6,908 bases of DNA from Chloroflexota bacterium (GCA_003577005.1 QEUW01000510.1:1-6908); one strand, 5' to 3'; positions 1 to 5,758 are shown, counted from the first letter of the stretch. Translations and numbers: made by a program. Notes: generated by a model not told the origin, from the letters alone.

Positions 1-249
1 CACAAGGGCACCGTGGGTCGAAAACGGGGACACCGGACACGTTTCGACTCACGGCGCAGCGGGGGTTAGTCGGGGCGCAAGCTGGACCAACGGGACAGAG
101 AAAGCCCCGACGCCGCTGCTTTGACGAGTGGGGGGTCTGACCGGAGCTTGGTTACCCCATGTGGGCCTATTTAAGGCACGCATACCCAGATATGGGGATA
201 ACGAAGCGCAGGGCATGGCCTCTCCGAGGAAAAGCAGAATGTTTTCCCC
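1..249. other. Noncoding left edge, nothing supported
   Basis: I find no convincing gene here. The open frames that cross it give arginine- and proline-rich translations with no recognisable domain and no ribosome binding site. It is G-rich in places. If the molecule is circular, this stretch would lie upstream of the leftward membrane-protein gene at the right end and could hold its promoter. Confidence 0.5.
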
Positions 250-637
250 CCTCGTTTGACGGGGTTCGACGCCCCGGCAAACGTGTCTCTTCCCCTACTC
301 TATCCAGAGTAGGTCATGGAGTGGGTTATAGAGTGGGGTAATTGCATTTATGGGCAGCCCACCCATCACCAATCTAAGGCTTCGCCGCTTACTCAAGAAC
401 AACAAGGCATCCTCCCTCTGCCTTCTCCGTTTCCTTCCCGTTATCCTTAGGCGGGCTTCGCCCGAGAAAAATCTTGAGCAAAGCCGGATCCGCCTGAAGT
501 GCCTTAGACCAGCTAGAGCTGGCTTACTTGAACGGTATTCAAGAGCGGTTGACGGTTGAGGTTTCCGGGTCAGCGTCGGTCGGCCGTGGCTCATTCCCCG
601 CCAAGGTGGGGTCCCGCTAACAGCCAAAACTGTCAGT
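250..637 (-). ncRNA. Candidate structured noncoding RNA or structured plasmid locus
   Basis: No protein frame in this stretch looks real, but it is dense in inverted repeats. Stems seen: 618-623/630-635; 527-532/538-543 (CTTGAA/TTCAAG, loop CGGTA); 509-514/517-522 (CCAGCT/AGCTGG); 452-456/460-464 (CGGGC/GCCCG); 375-380/384-391 with one bulge; a longer-range pair 392-398/472-478; 294-301/306-313 (8 bp, 4-nt loop); and 253-258 plus 260-264 with 272-276 plus 278-283 (11 bp around one mismatch). A minus-strand promoter at 673..644 points into it. The one mismatch in the 618-635 stem becomes a G-U wobble only in minus-strand RNA, which favours that strand. The 3' end is not defined, since no T-run follows the last hairpin. 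It could instead be a DNA-level element such as a single-strand or transfer origin. Strand and boundaries are inferred. Confidence 0.3.
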
Positions 638-643
638 GCGCCT

Positions 644-673
644 ATTACATCAAATGTGAAAAAGGATTGTCAA
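644..673 (-). promoter_or_regulatory. Sigma-70-type promoter reading leftward
   Basis: On the minus strand there is a perfect TTGACA (673..668), an 18-base spacer and TGTAAT (649..644, 5 of 6 consensus bases). The start point would be near 637. It points away from the partition operon and into the hairpin-rich noncoding region, so it is not a promoter for any recognised protein gene. Confidence 0.5.
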
Positions 674-685
674 GTCGGCCTTTTT
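659..685 (-). terminator. Possible intrinsic terminator of the partition operon
   Basis: An inverted repeat AAAAAGG/CCTTTTT (659-665 and 679-685) with a 13-base loop lies 66 bases past the stop of the last partition gene and gives a T-run on the minus strand. The stem has only two G-C pairs, so it would be weak. Its loop contains the TTGACA of the leftward promoter. Confidence 0.35.
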
Positions 686-690
686 GCGTC

Positions 691-949
691 CGTCCCGTAC
701 GTCCCGTTGGCCCCGTACGTACGGGTAGTACGGACGCCCCGTACAGTGGCTCATGATCGGCGTTCGAAATACTGGTCCAGCGCCTCGCGGACCATCCGCG
801 ACATGCTGGCCTCCTCGCCCTGGCGCATGGCCTGGGCCTTCAGGTCTTTGAGGGATTCGAGCTGATCGGCGTAAATGTCGAAGGGGTGTCGCTTCAGCAC
901 ACGCTTCGGCAGGCGTACGGGGAGTACGCCCCGTACGTCCCGGACGGGG
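691..949. repeat. GTAC-centred repeats, candidate centromere (parS/parC-like)
   Basis: The 13-mer CCCGTACGTCCCG occurs exactly at 694-706 and 930-942. A 14-base perfect palindrome CCCGTACGTACGGG lies at 712-725. Related elements are CCCCGTAC at 737-744 and an inverted pair GGCGTAC/GTACGCC at 912-918 and 924-930. The first cluster sits just past the ParB-like gene's stop; the second is inside its coding sequence. Clustered short repeats next to a parA and ribbon-helix-helix cassette are the usual form of a plasmid centromere. Binding by the adjacent protein is inferred. Confidence 0.5.
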
Positions 950-1050
950 GGAACGAGGGGGACGGGTTCTTTGACTTCGGAAACGAGGATGTCGCCTTCG
1001 GCAGGAGAATTGAAGAACGGGCTGTCGGCCAGACCGGATCGTTTGCTCAT
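751..1050 (-). CDS. ParB-like ribbon-helix-helix DNA-binding partition protein
   Basis: This 99-residue protein is the likely centromere-binding partner of the adjacent ParA. Its C-terminal half fits a ribbon-helix-helix fold: a short strand near residues 54-60 (RHPFDIY), a helix over about 61-75, a turn, and a second helix near 83-96 (SMSRMVREALDQYF). The N-terminal half is proline- and basic-rich (VRDVRGVLPVRLPKRV, about 36-51) and probably unstructured; in small ParB-like proteins such as ParG, such tails contact ParA and DNA. Its ATG overlaps the parA stop as ATGA, a sign of translational coupling. The stretch encoding VRDVRGVLPVR lies in the GTAC repeats, so this DNA may both code and bind. 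A CopG-like repressor without a partition role is the alternative. No sequence-level match to a named ParB is claimed. Confidence 0.75.
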   Translation of the reverse strand: MSKRSGLADSPFFNSPAEGDILVSEVKEPVPLVPPVRDVRGVLPVRLPKRVLKRHPFDIYADQLESLKDLKAQAMRQGEEASMSRMVREALDQYFERRS

Positions 1051-1811
1051 CGTCCCACCACTTCCTGGATAACCTGCTTATAAGCCAGCGCTCCCGCACT
1101 ATGCGGAGCATAGTCGAAGACGTGGGTGTGGTTGGAGTGGGCTTCCTCCAGACTGACGTTCTTGGGGACGGAGGTCTGGAAGACGAGGTCGCCGAAGTAT
1201 TGCCGCAACTGGGTCTCGACATCGCGCGAGACGTTGGTCCGGTCGGCGAAGGTGCACAGCACGCCCAGGATCTTGAGGTCGGGGTTGAGCTGGGTGCTGC
1301 GGACCATGTTGATCGTCTCTTGCAACTGCACCAGCCCGGCCAGGGCAAAGTAACCGGTGGAGACGGGGAGGATGAGACTATCGCTGGCGGTGAAGGCATT
1401 GATTGTGAGCAGTCCCAGCGAAGGTGGATTGTCGATGAGGATGTAGTCATACGTTCCGCGCACCGGCTCCAGCGCCTTCTTTAGCCGAGCCGAACGATTG
1501 TCCAGCGCTTGGGCCAGTTCCAAGTCGGCACCTGACAGGCGGATGTGAGCCGGGATGAAGTCGAGGTTGGCAACCGCCGTCGGCTGAATAACACCGGGCA
1601 GAGCTGCAAACTCGATAAGCACCGTGTAGAGGGATTCTTTCAGCTCCACCTCCCGCTGGGGGTGGATAAAGACACTAGTAGCGTTGGCCTGGGGATCGGC
1701 GTCGATAAGAAGGGTCTTGTAGCCGGCCAAGGCCAACCCGGCAGCCAGGTTTATAGCCGTAGTTGTCTTGGCCACCCCACCCTTTTGGTTGGCGATTGCG
1801 TGGACCGGCAT
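1047..1811 (-). CDS. parA: ParA/Soj-family partition ATPase
   Basis: This is a deviant-Walker ATPase that would segregate plasmid copies by dynamic binding to the nucleoid. At 254 residues, without an N-terminal helix-turn-helix domain, it fits the short type Ib class. Visible motifs are Walker A KGGVAKTT (10-17) with the signature lysine K10, the A' region LLIDADPQAN (34-43), and Walker B YILIDNPPSLG (123-133). The ATG at 1811 follows GGGTGA by a few bases, a usable ribosome binding site, and lies 3 bases after the stop of the upstream ribbon-helix-helix gene. The gene is therefore the middle member of a three-gene leftward operon, with small DNA-binding genes on both sides and candidate centromere repeats downstream. 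No truncation or missing catalytic residue is visible. Confidence 0.95.
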   Translation of the reverse strand: MPVHAIANQKGGVAKTTTAINLAAGLALAGYKTLLIDADPQANATSVFIHPQREVELKESLYTVLIEFAALPGVIQPTAVANLDFIPAHIRLSGADLELAQALDNRSARLKKALEPVRGTYDYILIDNPPSLGLLTINAFTASDSLILPVSTGYFALAGLVQLQETINMVRSTQLNPDLKILGVLCTFADRTNVSRDVETQLRQYFGDLVFQTSVPKNVSLEEAHSNHTHVFDYAPHSAGALAYKQVIQEVVGR

Positions 1812-1814
1812 GGC

Positions 1815-1973
1815 TCACCCTTTCTCTTTCAGGTACTCGGTCAGCACCAAGCGGGCCAGAGCGGCGACGGAGATATGACGCTCCAGAGCCGCCCGTCGCA
1901 GGGCGCTCTTCAGGCTTTGCGGAGCGTGGACTTTGATAACGGTTCTCTTTTCCTGGGCCATAAGTGGGACCAT
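1815..1973 (-). CDS. Small ribbon-helix-helix protein upstream of parA
   Basis: The predicted 52-residue protein consists almost entirely of a ribbon-helix-helix unit: strand RTVIKVHAP, helix QSLKSALRRAALER, turn, and helix SVAALARLVLTEYLKEK. Such proteins bind operators as dimers, so it may repress its own operon or act as a second partition DNA-binding factor. It ends 3 bases before the parA ATG. The start is uncertain: ATG at 1973 or ATG at 1961 (48 residues) are both possible, and neither has a clear Shine-Dalgarno sequence. A TTG at 2006 is also in frame but falls where the -10 element should be. A short untranslated leader or leaderless start is plausible because a consensus -35 lies at 2030..2025. 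An antitoxin role is possible, but I see no toxin gene beside it. Confidence 0.7.
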   Translation of the reverse strand: MVPLMAQEKRTVIKVHAPQSLKSALRRAALERHISVAALARLVLTEYLKEKG

Positions 1974-1983
1974 CTGGGGCACT

Positions 1984-2030
1984 ACTTGATAAGTTAGTCT
2001 ATCCAATCACGACGAGAGTGGACGTGTCAA
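1984..2030 (-). promoter_or_regulatory. Probable partition operon promoter with operator palindrome
   Basis: On the minus strand a perfect TTGACA lies at 2030..2025. The best -10 with an 18-base spacer is TTGGAT (2006..2001), which is poor, so the promoter may need help or be weak. An 11-base palindrome ACTTGATAAGT at 1984-1994 falls at the expected transcription start, a natural place for autorepression by the ribbon-helix-helix protein encoded just downstream. Confidence 0.45.
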
Positions 2031-2038
2031 GGGCCAAT

Positions 2039-2052
2039 TTGGGGGCCCCCAA
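2039..2052. repeat. 14-base perfect palindrome upstream of the partition operon
   Basis: TTGGGGGCCCCCAA is a perfect 14-base palindrome, 9 bases upstream of the partition operon -35. It has no T-run on either side, so it is not an intrinsic terminator. A binding site for a regulator or an initiator is possible. Confidence 0.5.
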
Positions 2053-2170
2053 TCTTGACTCTGGGACCACGCAGAACTCAGACTACAAGGAGTTCATGGC
2101 ATGAAACATGTTGAGCCACAGAGATGATGGTAGGGATATCTCCGAAGATGGCAACCCAGATGTTGAACAA

Positions 2171-3082
2171 CTAGGGGCGGATCTGCATGTACAGCGCCTT
2201 GGCCCGGTCGAAGTCGCGGTCTTCCGGTGAGAGATTGGCCCAGTAGTCCTCGGCCCGGCAGATGATTTCATCCAGTCGCTGCCATTGCTGCTCGCCGTGG
2301 GGCAGGACGGCGGTGTAGCGATAGGTCAGGTCGTCGCCGTAGAAGGGCAGGTACAATTCCTCCTGCCCGGCCAGTTCGGCCAGGACGGCCAGTTGGTCGG
2401 GCGCGGCGACGTTGAGGAACGACTCGAAGCAGAAGGGATCGCGGGGGTCATCGTATACGAGCAGCTCCAGCCGCACCAGAGGTGCGGTCGGCATCTCGAT
2501 CAGGTCCCAGCGGGCCTCGACCGGCTTGTCGATGAAGCTATCGATATCGACATCGGACGCGTGGCAGACGTGGACGATACCGCGGCTGCTCTCGACGGCC
2601 AGGCAGCCGTAGCCAGTGCGCTCAAAGACCTCGCGGACCGCCGGCGGCAGCTCGTTGCGAAAGACCATCTCGCTCAGCCAGACGCGGCGCTCTTCATCCC
2701 AACGCAGGGCCAGGGTCGGTGCCGGCGGTTCGTCCAGGAGCGGTTGTAGAGCCTCCTGCAGGAGGTGGCCGAAAGCTGAGGGAAGGTAGCGCAAGTGCTG
2801 GAGGCTCTCCGGCTCGATGTGCATCCGGCAGACCAGGCCGCGCGCGCCGGTCGATGTCATGGGCACCAGGTCGCACTCGCCGTAGGCTTCCTCAATGCGC
2901 GCCAGCCAGAAAGGATTGGCGGGAAAGGGACGGTCGACCATCAGCAGGCCCACGAGGTCACCAGGCTCATCGTCCTCCATGACCAGGCCGTAGCCGGAAA
3001 AGATATCGTCTGTGCCGGGATGGTACAGGCAGAGGAGCTCGCCTCGGCTGAGGCGTTCACTCTGCGGCTCGCGTTCCCCCAT
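2171..3082 (-). CDS. Unrecognised 303-residue soluble protein
   Basis: I do not recognise this family. The protein is acidic, has no signal peptide or membrane segment, and its composition and phase look like a genuine gene in a G+C-rich stretch (a sampled 60-base line near 2641 counts 40 G or C). The C-terminal third, from RLELLVYDDPRDPFCFESFL through the LPFYGDDLTYRYT segment to RAEDYW, has the alternating strand and helix look of a compact domain. The N-terminal part carries a GELLCLYHPGTDDIFSGYGL segment. The ATG at 3082 follows AAGGTG at a long distance of about 14 bases, so the start is not certain. It lies 36 bases after the 127-residue gene on the same strand and is probably cotranscribed with it. 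No function is proposed. Confidence 0.75.
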   Translation of the reverse strand: MGEREPQSERLSRGELLCLYHPGTDDIFSGYGLVMEDDEPGDLVGLLMVDRPFPANPFWLARIEEAYGECDLVPMTSTGARGLVCRMHIEPESLQHLRYLPSAFGHLLQEALQPLLDEPPAPTLALRWDEERRVWLSEMVFRNELPPAVREVFERTGYGCLAVESSRGIVHVCHASDVDIDSFIDKPVEARWDLIEMPTAPLVRLELLVYDDPRDPFCFESFLNVAAPDQLAVLAELAGQEELYLPFYGDDLTYRYTAVLPHGEQQWQRLDEIICRAEDYWANLSPEDRDFDRAKALYMQIRP

Positions 3083-3118
3083 ACAGGAGCAGTATACACC
3101 TTCGAATCAACAGGGTTC

Positions 3119-3502
3119 TTAGCGGGGGTAGGCCAGAGGGGAGGCTTCTTCAGGAAGCCGAGTACGGATACGGTAAGCGCTGGTGCGTTGGGCTTCTTTT
3201 AGCAGGATGACAACTAGCTCCTCATCCGGGGTGTAGCCGGCAATGAGACGATTGATATCTTTGTCTTCGTAGCGGGCAATCTGTTCTTGAGTCAGATAGG
3301 CAGCTGGGTGGCCGCCGTCTTGCGTGCGGTAACTCGTCTCGACGACCACGGCGCCGCGACCGAGGACTTCATAGGCGATGCTGGCTGTCGAATGAAAGGC
3401 ATGCAGATTATCCGCAATCCAAGCCAGGTCAGCCCAGCGCTCGCGCTCCGCCCAGTCTGAGATGGATTGTTCATGATAATGGGGTTGCTGCTCCAGGGTC
3501 AT
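3119..3502 (-). CDS. Unrecognised 127-residue protein
   Basis: I do not recognise this protein. It begins with a charged helical part (QSISDWAERERWADLAWIADNLHAF is helix-like) followed by a core rich in hydrophobic strands (GRGAVVVETSY, then ELVVILLKEAQ and SAYRIRT), giving a small alpha-plus-beta fold. There is no signal peptide. I chose the ATG at 3502. An in-frame TTG at 3547 would add 15 residues of unlikely sequence, and neither start has a good ribosome binding site. The gene precedes the 303-residue gene by 36 bases on the same strand, so the two probably form an operon. A hairpin with a T-run upstream (3574..3552) would insulate the pair from transcription entering from the right. Confidence 0.65.
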   Translation of the reverse strand: MTLEQQPHYHEQSISDWAERERWADLAWIADNLHAFHSTASIAYEVLGRGAVVVETSYRTQDGGHPAAYLTQEQIARYEDKDINRLIAGYTPDEELVVILLKEAQRTSAYRIRTRLPEEASPLAYPR

Positions 3503-3551
3503 AGAGAGAATTGGGAGCAAGATAGCAGATGGGTATATGGGGTTCAAGAGG

Positions 3552-3574
3552 CAAAAAACGCGGCCGTTTCGGCC
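3552..3574 (-). terminator. Possible intrinsic terminator, leftward
   Basis: Read on the minus strand, GGCCG-AAA-CGGCC (3574..3562) is followed by GCG and a run of six T (3557..3552). The 5-bp stem is short but all G-C. It lies between the leftward HEPN-like gene and the next leftward gene and would stop antisense readthrough across the WGR gene. Confidence 0.4.
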
Positions 3575-3590
3575 TCTGGGGATATAATGT

Positions 3591-3598
3591 GGAGGTGA
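3591..3598 (+). promoter_or_regulatory. Strong ribosome binding site that fixes a TTG start
   Basis: GGAGGTGA matches the full anti-Shine-Dalgarno complement and ends 8 bases before a TTG at 3607. It therefore selects TTG over the in-frame ATG codons at 3529 and 3634 for the WGR gene. Confidence 0.8.
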
Positions 3599-3606
3599 TA
3601 ATTAGC

Positions 3607-3831
3607 TTGGCACGCATTGACCCCGAACTTCATATGAACCGCTGGTATACGATAGCCGTTCAACCCACACTGCTTGATCCAGTAGCTGTTATTTGCACAT
3701 GGGGGAATAGGAAAACCCGCTACCAGCGAATGCGGATTCAACCGACCTCCTCACCAAAGGAGGCGAGGACTGTTGCCGACGGTATCGTCCGCAGGAAGGT
3801 CGGCCGAGGTTACCGCAAAGTAACCAGTTAG
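3607..3831 (+). CDS. Single-domain WGR-family protein
   Basis: This 74-residue protein looks like a lone WGR domain, a module named for its Trp-Gly-Arg motif and known as a nucleic-acid-binding part of eukaryotic PARPs. Stand-alone bacterial versions occur, often on plasmids. Evidence is the opening ARIDPELHMNRWYTIAVQP, close to the RIDP..NM.RFY.L..QP opening of bacterial WGR proteins, then the core TWGNRKTRYQ (31-40) and a terminal GRGYRKV (66-72). The signature arginine is asparagine here (WGN), which is unusual. The start is TTG at 3607, set by the GGAGGTGA eight bases upstream; starting at ATG 3634 would cut off the conserved opening. It is the only recognised plus-strand protein gene, and its stop overlaps the convergent gene's stop by 4 bases. 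Substrate and role are unknown. Confidence 0.7.
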   Translation: MARIDPELHMNRWYTIAVQPTLLDPVAVICTWGNRKTRYQRMRIQPTSSPKEARTVADGIVRRKVGRGYRKVTS

Positions 3832-4568
3832 GTGTTTGATTCCCAGCTTTCCATTATCTTGTCCATCGCGGCCTTGATTTCGGCACTAGCTTCATAAAGC
3901 CAGTCCAGCTCATCACGATGCTGATCATACAACGTCTGCTCAACCCACACCTGAAAATTGTGAATTAGCACAAAATATTCCGTAGTGAACTCTTGAACAA
4001 GAATATCGCCAGCAGCCTGTGCCAGATAAGGCTTTCCTTTTTCCTCTGACCAAACGAATTTACTTGAAATCAATCCTTCTTTGCTCAACGCAAAGAACTG
4101 TCGGTAAGTACCTGTCTGCATAGCGGGATCTTGCTCATATTTCCAATGGGCACCAGCTAGAGGAAGCGCGTAATGTAGGCTGTAGTTTCTCAAGTCTTCA
4201 ACGAAACCAACCACTGGCTTGCCTTTGATGCGGTGGTTGACTACCCGCTGATACAAATCGAAAAACGGCTTTCCTTTATAACGGCTTTTGATCATTCTAC
4301 GGCTGCTGTTTGTGCGTGCTGAGGCAGCGGTAATAAAGTTGAGTAACAGACGGGTAACTTCAGCCATTGCCAGGTCAAGCTCAGCCCGTTTCCCTGCTAC
4401 CCAAAGGTAGGTAACCGCTTCAGGATCCTGAGCCTTCTGCAAGAATTGGTAAAGTTCCCGAAAATTTTGAGAAACCACATAATGATTGGTGTGAAGCTCC
4501 CGCAAAAAATAATGTATCTGCAGCGCTTCGGACCGAAGAATGCTGTCGTTCAACTCAACAAAACTCAT
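3828..4568 (-). CDS. HEPN-like helical protein, possible RNase
   Basis: This 246-residue protein is predicted to be mostly helical. It contains LRNYSLHYALP, in which R127-N128-xxx-H132 fits the R-x4-6-H motif of HEPN ribonucleases found in toxin-antitoxin and abortive-infection systems. A basic stretch (SSRRMIKSRYKGKP, about 88-101) precedes it, and aromatic helices follow to the end. There is no signal peptide. I start at ATG 4568 because GAGGTG (4579..4574) lies 5 bases upstream; a GTG one codon earlier is too close. Sampled lines count 40 to 48 percent G+C against 58 to 67 percent in the parA and 303-residue genes, which suggests separate acquisition. No nucleotidyltransferase partner is adjacent, so a classical HEPN-MNT pair is not supported. 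The RNase role rests on one motif and is tentative. Confidence 0.6.
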   Translation of the reverse strand: MSFVELNDSILRSEALQIHYFLRELHTNHYVVSQNFRELYQFLQKAQDPEAVTYLWVAGKRAELDLAMAEVTRLLLNFITAASARTNSSRRMIKSRYKGKPFFDLYQRVVNHRIKGKPVVGFVEDLRNYSLHYALPLAGAHWKYEQDPAMQTGTYRQFFALSKEGLISSKFVWSEEKGKPYLAQAAGDILVQEFTTEYFVLIHNFQVWVEQTLYDQHRDELDWLYEASAEIKAAMDKIMESWESNT

Positions 4569-4641
4569 CACAACACCTCGAAGTACGGATTTTAATCCCT
4601 ATAATTCCGGCACAAATTTTCCGACCTCAGACAACCCTCTT

Positions 4642-4839
4642 CTATCTCTCTCTCGCCGCAATGACACGCCAGAAGCTCGCCGTGCTCCTTTCCGGCTGGT
4701 CAGGCTGCCAATACGCATCCTGGTGGGGGTGACGGTTATACTGTCGTACCGCCAGCGCTCCAGTAGGGAAGAAGACCTTCTCAACCGCTGCCTCAGTGTT
4801 CCCCGTTATCCCTTTCGTCAACAGGTCGTTAAGCGACAT
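4642..4839 (-). CDS. Small overlapping gene, possibly the displaced C-terminus of the initiator-like protein
   Basis: The 65-residue frame begins at ATG 4839 inside the last codons of the preceding gene (11-base overlap in a different frame), so translation would be coupled by termination and restart. A GGCGAGAG just upstream is a weak ribosome binding site. The product has SLNDLLTKGITGN near the start, then AVEKVFFPTGALAVRQYNRHP and a tryptophan-containing tail (SFWRVI). I do not recognise it as a stand-alone family. Its composition and join suggest that it continues the upstream protein, from which it would be separated by a small deletion and frame change. In that reading the pair is either a split gene that still works as two chains or a decaying pseudogene. 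Confidence that it is translated is moderate. Confidence 0.5.
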   Translation of the reverse strand: MSLNDLLTKGITGNTEAAVEKVFFPTGALAVRQYNRHPHQDAYWQPDQPERSTASFWRVIAARER

Positions 4840-5758
4840 ACTCTCGCCCCACCCCGCCCTGTAACCCCTTGGTGTCAATAAAATGAAATGCCGCCCGGCC
4901 TTTCGACCAAGCACGTTCCTGGGCCTTTTCTTGGGAATACCCCTCGCCTATAGCGATATTCCGCTGGCGCCTGATCTTGGCCACTCGGTCATAGGCTCGT
5001 TGGGTTCGGTCAGCGAGGCCAGTTACCGATCTCAGGGTGTCTCGGCTGATGGGTTTACTCTCCCTCCCTCCATGAAAACACCCGTAAAAAGCCGCTCTAA
5101 CGCCCTGAATTCCGCCCAAGAAGGCCTGAGTGGGCAATGCCACTGGAAATCCCTGCAACCGCCCAGAATTCAGCGTATAAGCGATTCTATGCGCCCCTTT
5201 GATCCACAACCTGTCTTGGTCGTCTCGGTGCCAGAAAATGCCTTCGCCTACTTTCACCAGCTGACGCAGTCGGCGCCACCCACAGATACGCAGCGATGAC
5301 TCTTTTTGGGTCAGTTGCTCTCTCACTTGCTCCAGGGGCAGCCACCCCCGCCCCACCGAGTCAATCACTCGCAGAAGAAAATAGACTCGGGCTGGGGCCT
5401 CCAAGTGCTGGCGCAGGATAGCCATAGCAATGGTGGGGTGGACCGTGATCGTGGTCGAGGATCGAGGAATTACTTCTGGGACAGGGTTTGAAGCTGGTAC
5501 TGTCTCTGGCCAATCAACAGCCGTCTGAGTGGTAGCTGGCTTTGCAATGCCAAGTTGCAATCGCCGCTGTTGCAATGCTGTCTGGGCATTGCGTAGACTC
5601 CAGCTGGTGCTGGTTTCTGGGCTTGCAGCCGCCAAGAGGGATTCACCCCCACTTGAGGGGGCGATCCCAAGACTAGCTCTCAATTTTAGAAGCTTCTCCT
5701 GGGCCTCAAGAAGCTCAGGCGATAGCTTGTAGGAGAGTATCTTATTGTTCGGCTGCAT
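4829..5758 (-). CDS. Replication-initiator-like DNA-binding protein (putative)
   Basis: I propose this 309-residue protein as the plasmid initiator, by context and architecture rather than a named match. The N-terminus (about 1-90) has two similar segments, AQEKLLKLRASLGIA and AQTALQQRRLQLGIA, about 39 residues apart, followed by a proline- and serine-rich linker. From about residue 105 a winged-helix-like part follows (HPTIAMAILRQHLEAPARVY, then LRICGWRRLRQL and IFWHRDDQDRLWIKG). A helix-turn-helix-like segment ISRDTLRSVTGLADRTQRAYDR lies near 237-258. The ATG at 5758 is chosen over TTG at 5782, though neither has a clear ribosome binding site. A 10-codon frame (5818..5786) ends just before that TTG and might couple translation. 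The protein stops at REYVA, 11 bases into the next frame. The leader overlaps a candidate counter-transcribed RNA. A phage-type regulator is the main alternative. Confidence 0.6.
   Translation of the reverse strand: MQPNNKILSYKLSPELLEAQEKLLKLRASLGIAPSSGGESLLAAASPETSTSWSLRNAQTALQQRRLQLGIAKPATTQTAVDWPETVPASNPVPEVIPRSSTTITVHPTIAMAILRQHLEAPARVYFLLRVIDSVGRGWLPLEQVREQLTQKESSLRICGWRRLRQLVKVGEGIFWHRDDQDRLWIKGAHRIAYTLNSGRLQGFPVALPTQAFLGGIQGVRAAFYGCFHGGRESKPISRDTLRSVTGLADRTQRAYDRVAKIRRQRNIAIGEGYSQEKAQERAWSKGRAAFHFIDTKGLQGGVGREYVA

Noticed and set aside
253..283. tRNA T-arm-like hairpin (GGGGTTCGACGCCCC)
   Set aside because: The loop departs from the T-loop consensus at its last base, the stem continues outward with CGTTTG/CAAACG instead of an acceptor stem, and no anticodon or D arm is found upstream.
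295..627. 110-codon minus-strand frame over the hairpin-rich region
   Set aside because: It starts with TTG, has no ribosome binding site, its translation is arginine- and leucine-rich without domain character, and its DNA is full of inverted repeats better explained by structure.
1101..1484. 127-codon plus-strand frame opposite parA
   Set aside because: It is the antisense shadow of the well-supported ParA reading frame and shows no ribosome binding site or domain.
2285..2749. 154-codon plus-strand frame opposite the 303-residue gene
   Set aside because: It is a G+C-driven antisense frame; the minus-strand frame is longer and has more protein-like composition.
3583..3588. Perfect TATAAT just before the WGR gene
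   Set aside because: No -35 or extended -10 matches at the right spacing, and the start point would fall inside the ribosome binding site, leaving no leader.
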